Part shown: in pieces, positions 21,184 through 35,499 of the stretch
How positions within the stretch are numbered: position 1 is the stretch's first letter
Layout of the letters: each line of letters begins with the position of its first letter
NCBI GenBank assembly: GCA_004154925.1
Contig: QJNS01000052.1
Coordinates: forward strand, 1-64,000
DNA: 64,000 nt
Reading direction: 5' to 3'
Origin: Monosporascus cannonballus
Lineage: Eukaryota; Ascomycota; Sordariomycetes; Xylariales
The notes under the pieces: model-generated
Databases searched by the model: none
Seen by the model: the letters and a program-made list of their open reading frames with translations, nothing else
What the model was told of the DNA's origin: nothing
Program-made: the position numbers and the translations under genes

Positions 21184-23670
21184 AAAAGAAATATTTTTAT
21201 TTCTATAATTAATTATATATTGCGAAAGTGTATTTTTTAAAAAAGCAAAATTTATTATCGAAAAGGTTTTTTCCGATCTTTTTACCCCGTTATCCCGTTT
21301 TTGTGGTTACGGCAATAGTACTAAATATAATGTGCTAAACTTATTAATTGTATTTTTTAATCCTTGGATAAATCCGATAACTTTAAGCGCCGTAAAACGC
21401 AAACGATAATAAAAATTTAGGCTTTTAAAAGTATAAATATTATTAATTAAAGTTCCGTTAATCCGTAAATGCCGTCTGTATAAAACATTAATTAAAACGT
21501 AATTTTAGATTTCGTTATTATAGGTAAGACTTTCGTAATAAATATTAAACGTTTATAAGGCTTTTTACGAATTTCTAGATATTTTCGAAATTTGGATAAT
21601 TCTTTCATTTACTAAAGATTTCTTCTATTTCGTATATAATTTCGTTTGTTATTTCCACATTGTTTTATTTTTCATATATTTTAATGGTATTCGTTATTAA
21701 TTTCACCAAAGAAACATAGAAAATTAGACACAATATATATTTAAGTGGAAATTCTAAGTAGTCATTATTTGCTAAAATTTGCTTCGCAATTTTATATAAA
21801 ACGATATACTCAAAATCGACGTTTTAATCTGATTTTTTTTGTTAAATATACTTTATATTATTATAAATTATTGTTGTGTTTTAAAACTCAAATTTTTAAC
21901 CGTTTTTCGTTATAATATTTACTTGTTTAATTATATATAAATTTGAATTTTAATTTTATTTTCTAGAATAAGTATTTAAATTATTTTAATATAAAAATAT
22001 TTTGATTTTGATAAGATTATTATATATCGTTTTTAAAAAGTATTAAGTGCGAGATTTAAATTTAGATTTATTAAAGGCTTTTTAATATTTTTATAAAAAG
22101 TAATATTATATATTAATTAGATCAGAAACTACCTTTTAACTTAATTATTATGTTCATAGTTAATATAATGTTTTAAATATGTTTTTAGTATTTAATGTAA
22201 TTATTTAATTTACTTATTTTTCAAAATTTAACTTTATTAAATAATATATAATTTATTTTGATTTATAGTAAATAGTGTTGCTAAAGCTTTAAAATAAACG
22301 TAAGCTTTTTGTGGAAAATAAATTCATATAATAATCCGCATATATTAAAACTAATGTTTTAAACAAAATATATTATTTATTTAATATTAAGACTTTTAGG
22401 GTAACATAAAAAATAAAAGAGGTTTGTAAATGTACTAACGATAAAGAAAATATTATCATAATAAATTTCCTTTATTAAAGATTTAGATGAGAGAATTTAA
22501 TAATAAAACTTATAGTTATTAAATATTATGGGTTTTTTTTTTAAAAATTAGCAATGATTATAATTTTTTCACAAGATTTATACCGAGATGTTTTAGTTTC
22601 ATTATAAAAGCTATATTATTATTATATTTTTTAAATTCTTATTTTTATTTTCTAAAAAACTAAACACATTAAGATTACTTTAGAATTTTATATATTCTTA
22701 GATATTCGTATAATCAATATTAATATATATCGTATATTAAGTTTATGTAATATTTGCTTTTTAAAACTTATAGCTTTTTATTATATCATCTAACTTTTTA
22801 ATATATGTTATTAGATATAACTCGTATTATAGTAAGTTGGTGTAAATATAAATAGCTTTTTTTAAAGTAATACGTAAAATTATATCACTAATTTAACTAT
22901 TTCTTTTTCGAAATTTAAATATTTATTTAAAATGTTGATTTTGGCGTTTTTAAAACTACTTTTTTATAAATATTAATAAATTCGAAATGTGTTAATTTTT
23001 TTATATGTCGTAATTTCTGTTGTATAAATCTTCTAGTTATAATAAAATAAATAAAATTTTCATACTCAGTATAAATTTTAATTTAATAAAATTCGTTTAA
23101 GACAATATTTAAATTTTCGAAAAATTTTAATAATAATTATAAATTCTTTATTTGAAATAATTTTATTCATTTCGATATTTTAGTTTATACGACAAAGATA
23201 AAATAAGATAAAATATATTTTAATTATTTCGTTATCAAATTATTATATTTAATACATAATTTAAAATATCGGTTTTAATTAAACAAAACACATTAAATTA
23301 TATATAATCATTAATAATTTGTGAACAATTAAACCTTTAATATTAAAAACTGCGTTTTATTTATATTATTTATTTTAATTTTTTTAATAAACGTAATTGA
23401 AAATATAATAATTTTATTAAAAGTTTAAATAAATTTCTTATAATGTATGTGTAATCCAAATCGTATTTATATTTTTTTAGTATTTTTAATATTTATTATT
23501 TATAAAGTATAACGATGTTGTTTAAATTTATTTTAATATATTCCGGAAGAAGTATATATTTTAAACCTTTTATTTTTGATTTATTAAATTAACCTTTTTC
23601 CGTTAATTTAAAATTTAGTATTTTATAAATTACAAAATATTTATTAACATATCCTATAACGCAGTATATT

Positions 23671-25511
23671 AGTAAGCTAGGCATACAAATATGCTGCACA
23701 CTTTTTGGAATTTCGCGACAACAAATTCAAATAAAACAACTATAACGTAATAAATTAATTTATATTAATCGGATTCTTTATCGCTAAATATATTTATAAT
23801 TTTTTTTACAAGTACGCGCATTATATCCGGGCTTATTGTAGACGTTATATTTTTGTTTGTTCGTTTGAACCTTTTTACAACGATCCCTTTTAGCCGTTGT
23901 TAGCTGCAATTATTTACTATTACTTTTTTTTCTAGCTATAAAAGCTTGTGTCTTTTTTACCAAGTATTTTTTCTTTTTAAAAACGGATATTTTTGGTTTT
24001 TCGGCGTTTATTAAAGACGTAATTCGTTTTGCGAAAGAACTATTTTCTTTTCGAAAAAGAAAACCATTTTGTATAGAAGCATTAGGTTATTTTTAATTAA
24101 AAGATTAACCGATTTAATTATTTTTATTAATAAGTTATCTTAGTGATTTTTAATTTTTCTTTATAAATAACGTCCTTATCGAATCGCTTTAATAATATTT
24201 TTAGGGGTTTTCGTAAGTAAGAAAGTAACGAAATTGGCAAAGGTAAGCGGCGAAACGGTCGGTATAAGTATAACTAAAATTTCTAGATGGGAAAAAACGC
24301 GATTAAAGTCGAATAAAATGAATCTTGTTTTTGCGAATCCGGATTTGATATTATCGGTCGTTATAATAGCTTTAAACGCGTTACAAAAACCGGCGATAAA
24401 ATTCTTCTTAGCGATATAAGTAACGTATCGCCGTATAAGACTTTTAATATATAACGAATAAGCGCGTTTTAATACGAAAAAACAGGATACGCCAAAAGGT
24501 TAAAATCGATAAAAGAAATAGGCAGGTATATAAAACGTAATAATACTGTTATTTGCGCAGTAATTTTCGAATTAAATCGAATAATAGCTTTCGTAATTAT
24601 CGAGAATAAAAAGACGTTTCGAATTTTGGTGCGCATTTTAATATATTTATTAAAGTTTTTAATTTATTTTATATTTAGTTTATTTATTATCCAGCTGTTT
24701 TCGCTTATAGCAAAGGTTTAATTAAATGAAAGTAGATTATCGACGAACTAGCAAAAAGGTAGTTTTTCCCAGTAAGAATAATAAATAGAAGTAAAGCTTA
24801 ACTTTGAAAGTTAACGGTTTAAATTATTATAAACTATTCCCGACTTTATTACTGGGCCTATCTAGGGTTTTCACGTTTTTCAGCGTTAATACTAATTATG
24901 TCTGCTGTTATAAGAAATCCTATTAAAAATCCTATTTCGTCGAAGTTATAGATATTTTTTTGCGATATTATATTTTGCGATTATAGCCCAGAGAAGCTTA
25001 AATTACTTTCGAAATATTTCTGGATTTTCGCGTAAAATCTTTTGGTAATTTATCGATCGATTTAAACGCGGTGTAAGTTTTTTTTGCCGTTGAATAAAGT
25101 TAGATGCCCAGTTAACTCCAACGCGTATCGCGATACGTTATACAAGCAGCGAATTCGCCATATCATTAACGTGCTAAAACCGGACAGAAAACGTTCGCGC
25201 ATTTAGGTTAAGGACTTTTTCGATAATCGATTTTTTTTCGATTGGCGTTAATTTTTGTAAAGGAGGGACAATATCGGCTCGAGTGTATGTATCGTTATAT
25301 CGCGTTTTTAAGGTGAATTGTAAGATATTATAAATAGAACCAAGCTTTTTATAACTAATTTTAGGGTCATTTTTCTCAACTTGAACGGTTAGATTCATTC
25401 TCGATTTTTTATAAGCCGTTCCATATAGTGGTTGTTGAGAAATAAGTAATTGAAGTTGGATGATAAAATTGTTAAAAAAAGTGTCCAGCTTATTTGTATG
25501 TCCAGCTCACT
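23671..25511 (-). mobile_element. pogo/Fot-type DNA transposon 1 (about 1.84 kb)
   Basis: The terminal inverted repeats match over about 35 bp: left AGTAAGCTAGGCATACAAAT, right (complement) AGTGAGCTGGACATACAAAT, each followed by a second GCTGGACAC-like unit. TA follows the right end (25512-25513); the left flank is TT where TA is expected, so that site may have mutated. It sits inside Gypsy F. The size fits Fot elements of filamentous fungi. Confidence 0.8.
23900..25398 (-). pseudogene. pogo/Fot transposase (CENP-B-type HTH plus DDE_1), RIP-inactivated
   Basis: The first 75 readable residues (25398-25174) fit the HTH_psq/CENP-B-type N terminus: KISYKKLGSIYNILQFTLK, then RADIVPPLQKLTPIEKKSII and LNLNARTFSVRF. 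Further on, YNFDEIGFLIG and SINAEKRENPR (about 24960-24850) match the first catalytic Asp block (YNFDEtGF) of DDE_1 transposases. TAG/TAA stops at former Gln codons follow, so no active protein is made. Confidence 0.75.
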
Positions 25512-28500
25512 TATGTAATACGTTATATATTTTTATTTTCAAATAAAAATAATGTTGAAATATTTTTCTCATATATAATTTATTATCCGTTAAAATGTTA
25601 CTGATAAATTCGTATATTTTGGTAATATAATTAAATATTTAAATAATATATATTTTTTATTAAATACAAGATTTTACGTTGTTTTAATTTTATTGAAATT
25701 ATATTTATTTTTAAAGTTAAATATTATAAATTATAAAAGTCTGCAAAATTCATATTTTATTTTAATAATTAAAAATTAATAATATTAAATTTTAATTCGT
25801 AATATTATTAAATTATTTGTAATTAACTATAACTCGTAATTTGTTATTTTTTTATATATATAAAAATTAAAACACATTTTATAAGTAATTATAATCATCG
25901 AATCTAATTTTTATACACAAGATTTTTAAATATGTTTTTAAAAATACGTAATTTATTGTTGTTAAAATTATAATTAAGATAAAATTTCGAAAATAAATTT
26001 TGCTTTAATAATATTTCGAAAATTTATTTATTATATTCTAGTAATTTCGTTTCGAAAATGGTTTTGAAAAATTATTGGTATTTATAAAATTATAAAATTG
26101 AATTAATTGAAATTTTATCAAAATATTTCATGGTTTAAATTTTATTGTAATAAGAATAATAATAATATATTAATTTCTTTGTAATAATTATCGCTTTTTC
26201 GAAACTATACGTTTTTAAAAAATAAAAAATTTGATATATTTTTATATCTATGTTTGATTATTTTTTCAAACAAATATTAAATTTTTTTGTTGTTGAAATT
26301 CTTTTTATCGGTAAAATATAAAATATATTTTGTGTAATTAATTTCTCTATTAATCAAGGTTTCATGTTTATATATTTATAATTATCCTTTAAAACTCTAT
26401 CGTAACGTGTATATAAAAATCTTTAATAATTAATTTTACTTTATTCTTTTCCGTTATTATAAACGCAATTTTAATTTTCGATATCTGTATTTATATAATC
26501 TTTGAAACTATATTTTTATAATATTTTAAATTTATTAATAATGCCTAGTATAATATAACTTTCGCTGAAGGCTTTATATTTTACTAATGGGATACATTAA
26601 CACGTATTAGTTTATATATTTAGAGCAATAAAGTTATTAACAGGTTTTATTATAGCTTTTAAGGCTTTTTTAAAAAAATCTCTTAAATTTTAGGTGTTAC
26701 ACTTCTGGAACTGTTTTGTAAATAACCTTTTTAATACGTTGTTGAATTTATCGAACCTTATTTATATTTTTAATATAATATATTAAATTATTATATTTAG
26801 TATTTCTGTTAAGATTTTGAAATTGTGAAGTTATATTAAAAATTTTATATTAATTTATAATTTAATAATTTTTTAAATAAATTATCTGGTGGCATAATTT
26901 ATAATATTTTGTGTAATCTTTTATAATTTGTAGTTGTTTTAATAACACCTTTAAATACATTATTTAGTTATTTTTTATTCTTTTAAATTTATAATAACTA
27001 TAAATTATAAATACGCAATAGTAATAGTGGTTTAACAATATATCTTGGCTATATATTTAATTAGCTCTTTTATAAATATTATTTTCTATATAACTTTATA
27101 AAGTGAGATATTTATTAATACTATTTTATGAAGTAATAATATATAATTACTATTATTATCGTTTATTTATTTTATTATTTTCGATTTAATTCAAAGAACT
27201 TTGTCCTTATATATATATATATTACGTTAATAATAATTTTGTTTCGATTTCGTATGTATTAAATAGTTTTCTCGCTTATAATATACGGTATATATTTTAA
27301 TCTATTTCATTAAAAACTGCAAAATAAAGATTCTTTAATGATTTCTTTAAAGCGTATTATTATTTTTCTAATGTTGTCTGGCCAATTTCTTAGCTTTTTA
27401 TATTTTATATCTGAGAGTTTTATCATAATAACCTTATTTTGTATTGAGTTTGGATTATATTAATAATTGTTTATTATTTATTTAATTTATTTCAAAATAT
27501 TTTTCAAATACTAATATATAATTATTTTATGTTAGATTTTAAATAAAAAGTGTTTATAAGTCTTATACTCAGTTTCGTTTATAATTATAAAATTTAGTAT
27601 TAATATTAATTTATTTTATATATAAATTTAAATTATATAACCTTTCAAATAATATTACATACAATATTATAATAATAAAAAAATATTAAGATTAATTTTA
27701 AGCTTATTTATTTATTTAGTTTTATTATTTCTATATATTAAACATATTAATAGTTACGGACTTTAAATATTAAAATATCATAATTTAAGAAATATTCAAG
27801 TGAATTATATTTAAACACATTGTTTTAAAATTATTTATAAACTGTAATATTAATATTTTCTTTTTTTAATTTAATTTTATTCTGAATTAAATAAAGATAT
27901 TACGTTAATTACATGCTAATTCCTTTTATCGTAATTATTAGACATATAGTTTGAGTTTTATCTTTTTGTTTATTTTTTTCGAAAAGCTTTATGTTTAATT
28001 TTTTTATATATAATTATTATAGATTTATATTATTTTAAAATTTATTTTTCTATTTACAACATAATATTTTGCCTTATAATAAATTTAAATTCAACAATTC
28101 CAGTTTTTGTAAATTATACAGTTACAAACTTTATTTATAATATAAATATAATAAAATAAAAAGAATTTAAAATACGTTTAATATTACAGATATAAGTAAT
28201 TTTTTAAAAATATCTTTAAATAGTTTAAATTTAACAAACTTTTAAATGTTTTAAATTTAAATTCTGTAATAAATTTTAATTAAATAAGTTAATTTATTTA
28301 AGGCAATTTTGTAATATCCGATATTTTATATTTATTATCGAATTTTTATTTACAATTTAAATCGATTTCGTAAAATTAATATTCTTCTTCGAAATAAATA
28401 AAACATATATTTAAAAAGTTTGATTATTAACAGATTTCTTTGAATTTAAAAAGATTATTACTTTTTATATTTTAAATATATATTAGTATTTAAAAATTTA

Positions 28501-28573
28501 TCAATTAATAATTAAATAATCAAGATAAGATTAATTTTATTATTACTAAAATATTTATATTATATAAGTATTA

Positions 28574-28946
28574 AATAATTTTATTAAGTATTTAGTTTAA
28601 ATGTTACAAGTTTAAATAAATAAAGATATTGCAGAATTTCGATACTAAATATAATAATTCAATGTGTTCCGTAATAGTAAAAATATTTTAAATAATATAT
28701 TATTTTTATGAATGATTTTCATTTAAATTATAAAAATAACGAATATATATTGTACTTTTGTTTATTAAATTATTATTAATAAGTTCATAATCTAGCTTAT
28801 TAGTTTGCTATTAGTAAGTTGGTAAACCGGCTTATTGATTTATTATTAATAAGTTGATAATTATGTACGTAATCTGACCCACTTGGTCTTCTTAGTTGTT
28901 CTTCTTATAACCGTTTTTAAGGGCTGTAGCTGGTTAAAACGTAACA
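28574..28946 (-). repeat. 5' LTR of Gypsy F
   Basis: The outer edge (28946) is fixed by the TSD. The inner edge is estimated by alignment with the left LTR, because RIP has altered the terminal TG...; three degenerate tandem units rich in CTTATTA/AAGTTGATAA are visible at 28770-28865. Confidence 0.7.
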
Positions 28947-28951
28947 ATATC

Positions 28952-29609
28952 AGCATTTTCTTTTTAAAAAAAATACAAATGTTATTTAAAAACGTAAACA
29001 AAAATTAATATATTGTTAAATAAGTCTATTTCTTTATTTAACCAAATTGATATCCGAATACAAAACTGAATTAATAACTTAACGGCAATTTCGAATCTGG
29101 GAAAAAAAGGCATTATTTTATCCTTATTATAGCGGCTTAAAACGTGAAGTTAAAAAAAAACTATATATAAAATCTAAAATTAAATGTTTTACAAAATATA
29201 CCAACAAAGTTATTATTACCAACCGACGTACTTTTGCTTAATGTTTCAAAAAAAGAATTAACAAACAAAATAACGACTAAAATTTTAACAGCATAATTAA
29301 AAAAACAAAGACAATTGTTAAAAAAACCGAATACGACTTCGAAAAAACTTTTTAAAACAAATCCAACATAAGATATTATAATTATAACAAAGAAAAGATT
29401 TTAAAAACATATATTAATTTTCTACTATAAAAAACCTAAAAAAAGTTATTAATCTTTGAAAAGACCAAAATATCTAAATATAAAATAGATAATAAAACCA
29501 AAAAATGAATTCAATTCCTTTCTAGTAAAATTTTCTTATTATCACACCTACTTAAATCTAAAACGAAATCTTAAAATATAAGAATTATCTCATATAATAA
29601 AACTTTAAA
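28952..29609 (+). repeat. Outer repeat G, right part
   Basis: Continuation of the sequence interrupted by Gypsy F. It is A-rich on the plus strand, with Lys/Thr-rich stop-broken frames (KKELTNKITTKILTA). The strand skew suggests plus-sense coding, opposite to the Gypsy elements. The family is not identified. Confidence 0.35.
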
Positions 29610-29964
29610 TATAACGACTAAAGGGTTTAACTAATTATTAAATCTAAGTCGTACGAGTTTACATTAGCAGAAGTTTTATAAAAATCTTAATAATAAATAC
29701 ATTAACTAACTGCGTATTATAATACCAAAAATATTTTAAGTAACGAAATTATATTACAAACTGGTACTATTTAACCTATAAAAATAACCAACGTATATAT
29801 CTTAGTTTTAGCTTACTAGCTTATTATCAATAAATTGGTAATCAGATTTACTAGCTTATTGATAGGAAGTTAATAATCCGTTACGTAATTTAATCTATTT
29901 AATTTCCTTTACCATTTCTATTACGACCATTTTTAAAGGTCGTAATTTGTCAAAACGTAATATA
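29610..29964 (-). repeat. 3' LTR of Gypsy H
   Basis: Aligns along its length with the F LTRs (GTTTAACTAATTATTAAATC near the start, CTTATTA/AAGTTAATAATCC tandem units, AAAACGTAATA end). The outer edge is inferred by homology, since the matching TSD would lie outside the window. Confidence 0.65.
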
Positions 29965-32900
29965 ATTCTTTTTTTCCCAAAAATATTATTCTAAAACCTT
30001 TCCCAGTAAATCTTTCGTTTTGTTTAAATACATTTAATTGTATCTTAAAACATCGCTTTCGTAAAATCGAATAGCATTATATCTTAAATAAGTTGATTAA
30101 AATAAACGTTTCGAAATTATACCTTATTTCTTTGTATTTTTCTAAAAGCTTTACATATTAAATAATAAAAAAGGGTTTTTGTTATAAAAGTATATACGTT
30201 ATAATAGGTTATATAATAAAACAAATATCCTTATTTCTATGATTAATTATTATATTGCAAAAATTTATGTCTTAAAGAATTAATTATCCAAAAAGCTTTA
30301 CTTAATTCTTTTTACTCAGTTATTCTATATTCGTCATTAACGATTATAGTATTAAATATAAACTACTAGATTTATTAATTTTACTTTTAAATTCTGGAGA
30401 AATCTGATAACCTTATATACCGTAAAATAGAAACGGTAATACAAATTTACCTTTTTAAAAACTAAATACTATTAATTAAATTCCGTTAAATTATAAATAT
30501 TACTTTGACAAAACGTTAATTAAGATGCGGTCCTAGATACTATCGTTATTAATAAAGTTTTTGCAATAAACGTTAAGCGTTTATAAGAGTTTTTTTTTTT
30601 ACAAATTTTAAAGTATTTTCTGAATCCGTATAATTCTTTGTATTTAATTAAGTATTAGATACATTCGATTTCTTTTCGTATGTTAAAAATTACTTTTTTT
30701 AGTATATAATGTTGTTTTTCATTTTTATATTATTTTATCTTATATAAGCTTTAATAATAACAGTTATTAATTTAAATAAAGAAGTATTAAAAACGAAACG
30801 AAATTTAGTTTTAAATAAAACTGACAATAAATAATGTTTTTAAAACTTTTATTTATAATTTTCTATAAATCTATATATTTATAATTGATCGTTTTACTGG
30901 ATTTTCTTATTTATATATTTTTACAACGAAAAAAACCACTATTTTCTTTTTAATGAAGTAATTTATAAACTTGTTGTAATTATAATATTTATTTAATTGT
31001 TTATATACAACTTTAATTTTAATTTTATTTTGTTAATATAAATATTTAATTTATTTCGTTTTAAATATAATTCTAATATTATTCAACTAGAGGAACATGT
31101 TTAATAAATATTAAATATTAAAATACAATCCACTCGTATTAAAATATTTTAATATTTTTATAATAAGTAATATTATATATTAAACAAGTAATAAATAATC
31201 CTTAACTGACTTATTTTATTGATAATTAATATACTATTTTATACATACTAAATAATTTATAATTTAAGTAATATATATTAAAAAATATTAGTAATTATCA
31301 AAATACTATTGCAATATATTTTTATTTCTAGAGTTTCGGATGAAGGAAATTTAATAATAATATTTATAATAATTAAATATTATAATTTTTGATAAAATCT
31401 ATATCGTTATATTTAACTTTATTATAAAGTCTATATTATTATAATTGTGTTTGAAAATGATCATGTTTATTTTTTTCAAGATATATATTAACGTTATTCT
31501 TTATTACATTCTTTCTGATATTTATATATAATTAATATTAATATATATCACGTATTGAATAGTGTTAATAATCTTTTGAAATTTGTAATATATTTCTTTT
31601 ATTTCTTAATGAAGTATTGTTATATATTTTAATATCTTAATACGTATTATACAATACAACCTGTAATATTATTAAATTATTTAAAATTAATTACAAATCG
31701 TAGCGTTTTAGTTTTCTTAACAACGAAGAATATAAGGTGCTTTACGGATAACTTAAAAAGTCGCATCCATTTTTTTATAACCGTTGTTTTAAGTATTTTC
31801 TAAAAATACGTAATTCTTTTCCACTAAGATTATACATAAGATAAAACTTGGTCGATAAATTCTTTTTAAAAACTATTTCGTAATCCTATTTACTATATTC
31901 TAGTAATTTCGTATCCAGTTTCTTTTTGAAAAGCTGCTTATATCTGTTATATTATAATATAACGTAAATATATATATATATTTCTACTATAATACAGAAA
32001 ATAGTATTAGTAATGTTAATAAATACTCTTTTTCGAAACCTAGTTATTTATTTAAAATATTTATTTCACCATTTCTAATTGTTTTATTAATAATAATACA
32101 ATAGAAATTCGCCTTTTTTATATATGTATTGCAAGTATTGGTTTGCAAATTCTTTAGTTATAATAAATTAAGTAAAAATAAAATAATTCGTATAAATTTG
32201 AATTTAATAATTATTTTTAAAAGATATTTAAATTCTACGAAAGGCAATAATAATAATTATATGTTCTATAGCACATATAATGTAATTCAATTTAATGCGT
32301 TTAATGTAAAAACAAATATAATAAAATATAATATATTTGAATTATTTTATTATTTAATTATTGTATTTAATACGTAATCTGAAATATCCGCTTTTACTTT
32401 AACGAGATATATAAAATGATATATATTTATTATTAACTTTTAATAATTTATAAATATTACAATTTAACTTGATTATTTATAATGTAATCTAAAATAATAA
32501 TATATTTTAAATTCTTTATTAAAATTAGATATCTTAGTATTAAATAGACCTAAATGCTTTAAACATTTTGAAGAATATTACAAATATATTTAATATATTC
32601 TCTTTTTAGAATAAATTAATATATTGTGGAAATATCGTACAATAAGAACATTACATATTTTGATAATATATAATTTAATTTATTTTAAAAATCTACTAAT
32701 ACATTCGTAACCTTTATTAAAATCATGAAATAATTATTTAATTATTTTTTATATTTTAATAAACTTATATTGGTCTTTAAAATTCAATTTTAAATATTAT
32801 TAAATTTTATAAATTAACAATAATATTACTTAATCATTAAAAATTCAGTATAAATTATAATTTGTTATATTTTTAAAATACGAAAAATATAATATATATT

Positions 32901-33834
32901 ATATACAATTTCGACAATCGAATTTATTCGTTTAATAATGAATTTTATAGATATTTTTTATGCGCACGTATATCTTTTCTATTAAAAATATAAATAAGGT
33001 AAATTTCGCAAATAACACTTTTTAAATTATTTCGTAATTTTACTTATTATATTTTAATAACTTCGTATTATATTGATTTTTAAAAGGTATTTGTATTAAT
33101 AATAATATCATGCTATATTTATAAATATTTCTCATTTTTTAAAAGCATTATTTTAACTTATTATTTAATTAATTAAATTTTATTTTCATAAGAATAATAA
33201 TATATCATATTTATTTTTATATTGGTCTTTTTTTATATTTTACTTTTTTTTTTTAAAATAATACATATTCGTCATATTTATATATTTATAATTGTCGTTA
33301 TATTCGATCAAATATTTCAATGTGAAACTTTGAATTATATTTAGTTAATTATTTTATTAATTAAAGTTTTCTATTAATATATTCATAATTTTCTTAAACT
33401 TATATCGTAATTTACGAACCAAATGATATCGACGGTAAATATTTAATATTGTCGTTAAATAAAAACTTCGAAATATTTAATTCCATATTAAGTTTTCCGT
33501 TATTATAAATAAAACCTGGATTTCGGATATTGATAGTTATATAATATAGTAATTCACATTTTTATAGTAATTTAAATTTATAAATAATATCAAAAATAAT
33601 ATAATATCTGTTTAGCGTTTTAAACTTTATTATTACTGTATATTAATACTCTGTAATTTGTATATTTAATGTAATAATGTTATTAACAGTTTTTACCGTT
33701 GTATTATAAGGGCTTTTTTTAAAAAGACTTTTTTTAATTTTTTTGAACTTTGTTATTTTATAGCTTTTTTATAAATAATAGCTTTTTTAGTTTTTTTTAA
33801 ATTGAATAAACTTTATTTATATTTCGATATATAA
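29965..33834 (-). mobile_element. Ty3/Gypsy H, internal region part 1
   Basis: Collinear with F, A and B: antisense-ORF region first, then pol in minus sense. It is interrupted at 33835 by Gypsy C, and the next part lies at 42405-42934. It is very AT-rich with no readable domain. Further collinear fragments between later insertions (49643-49660, 51051-51068) show that H is the host of the whole right half of the window and that its 5' end lies beyond it. Confidence 0.65.
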
Positions 33835-34254
33835 TGTAACAAATATATTATATATCTATCTCGAGATATAAGCAGTATCTAAAAAGGGTTTTGATTTGCA
33901 GATAATAATAAAATGAGAAACTCTTTTATAGTTTATTTGTTAACAGGGTTTGCGAATTTTTCCCTTAATTAAAAAACAATACCTTTAATTAAAGGATTAG
34001 GTTAGTAATTATGGACAGAAAAACTAAGTAGTTGTTATTTATATAGGAATTTATTTTGTATATATATATTTTTTTTTCTGGTTTTTTTGGGTCTTTTAAA
34101 ACCGAAAAAAACAATTTCTCTTGATTTTCGTAGGCTTTTAAAATTAAACCAAGATACTAATTTTACCGAGATTTTCCAGATTGTAGTAAAAAGCTTCACG
34201 GGTTAGTTTGCCTAGCCTTTTTCGAGTTTAGTAGAGTTTCGTTTAAACGTAACA
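33835..34254 (-). repeat. 3' LTR of Gypsy C
   Basis: 420 bp, TG...CA ends, aligned end to end with 41984-42399. Differences are mostly transitions, as expected from RIP. Confidence 0.8.
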
Positions 34255-34259
34255 TTATT

Positions 34260-34990
34260 CTCTTTTTTCTAGAATCTTTGTCTCAAAGATCAGCAGATAA
34301 ACCTTCCTCTTTTACTCTTATTTCCTTATATCTGAAAACTTTTAACCATATTGGATAAACTTCGAAAGGGCGTTAAATTATTTACTTAAAGTCGTTACAA
34401 ACTTATTAAGTTAATTCTTTAATTTAGGTTCGAAATTATGCCGTATATGCGTTATTCTGAAAAAAAAAGCTTTTTATCAGATGTTAAAGAGTCGAAAAAG
34501 TTATCAGAATTATTCATCGGCTAACGTTTCGTTTTGTAACGAGAATTACGTTTTCTTTTCGTTTTTTCGAAATATTCGAGCAAAGATATAACGGATTAAT
34601 TATTAAAAAAACCAAGACTTTTACAGCTCCAGAAGATATTTAACCTCATCGTTTGTTTAAATCGTTAATTTAAGTGGTTATATTCGAAAGGAATAATATC
34701 TATTTAAAAGAAACTTTAAAATATAAATATATTAGAAAAATAAGAAAAGTTGAACTCGGAAAAAAAGCAGAAAAAAGGAACAAGCATAATTTGCTTTTAA
34801 ACTAGATGTGTTAGTGGAAATATTTACCTTTTTTGATTAGAACAACGTAGGGTTGGATTTGAGCGGGAAATCGTTATTGTCTATAATGTTAGCCGCGTTA
34901 ACAACGATCGGTTAGGATTCTGGCAGTAAAACGTCTTAATTAAATTTATCGTATTTGCCAGGTGCTTAAATAGTTTTTATGTAGCTCTTT
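34260..34990 (+). pseudogene. Antisense ORF of Gypsy C (basic coiled-coil-like protein), broken
   Basis: On the plus strand, opposite to pol, a stop-broken and frame-mixed coding relic runs from just inside the 3' LTR. Visible pieces: FEIMPYMRYSEKKSFL, KNKKS.TRKKSRKKEQA (a Lys/Arg-rich helix) and LDVLVEIFTFFD, GLDLSGKSLLSIMLAALTTI near the end. It occupies the same position and orientation as the ORFs at 43379-43973 (A) and 52866-53450 (B). Function unknown; nucleic-acid binding is plausible from the basic helix. Confidence 0.5.
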
Positions 34991-35499
34991 CGTATAAATA
35001 ATGTTTTTACTTAATTAAATACTGAATTCCATTTTTAATTATTTTAAATCTAATATTTTCTTAATTTCGTATTCGTCGTTATCGTTTTTTTTTCAATTTC
35101 TAGACTTATTTTTGAAAGCGCGTTTTTGGGTGTTAATTTAAATAAGAAAATATAGAGAACAGGGTGTATTTCTTTGTTTTTGGATAATGATAATTAATAT
35201 TTGGTTTTTGAAATAATTTCGTTAATTTTAAACGGTTTAAACTTTTAAAATCAAGTTTATTGCTGGGTTTTTTTCGTTTTATTTATAAGATATTTAAGGT
35301 TACGTTTTGCCTTTGACATAATAAATAGATTTTGTCTTTTTTTGATAAAATTAGTCCTTTAATATTTTTGTTATTGTAATACTAGGCCATTTTTTATTAG
35401 AAAAATTATAACTTAGTCCTAAAGCGGGTTTATAATATCTTGGTTTTTATTATTAGCGGTTTTGTTTTTAGGATAATAACAGTAATTTTTGATACTTTA

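Larger units (their letters stand above)
20425..28946 (-). mobile_element. Ty3/Gypsy LTR retrotransposon F, RIP-degraded, interrupted by two elements
   Basis: The left LTR begins TGTAACAGCTTGG and the right LTR ends GTAACA. The 5-bp TSD ATATC is exact on both sides (20420-20424, 28947-28951). Subtracting the pogo insertion (23671-25511) and the 119-bp element (21065-21183) leaves about 6.6 kb, the size of the related elements A and B. The antisense region and pol align in order with A and B, so it is minus-sense. Coding is destroyed, and it is one of the most AT-degraded layers of the stack. Confidence 0.8.

Noticed and set aside
32129..32377. 82-codon AT-rich frame
   Set aside because: Asn/Ile/Lys/Phe-rich chance frame antisense to the decayed pol of Gypsy H.
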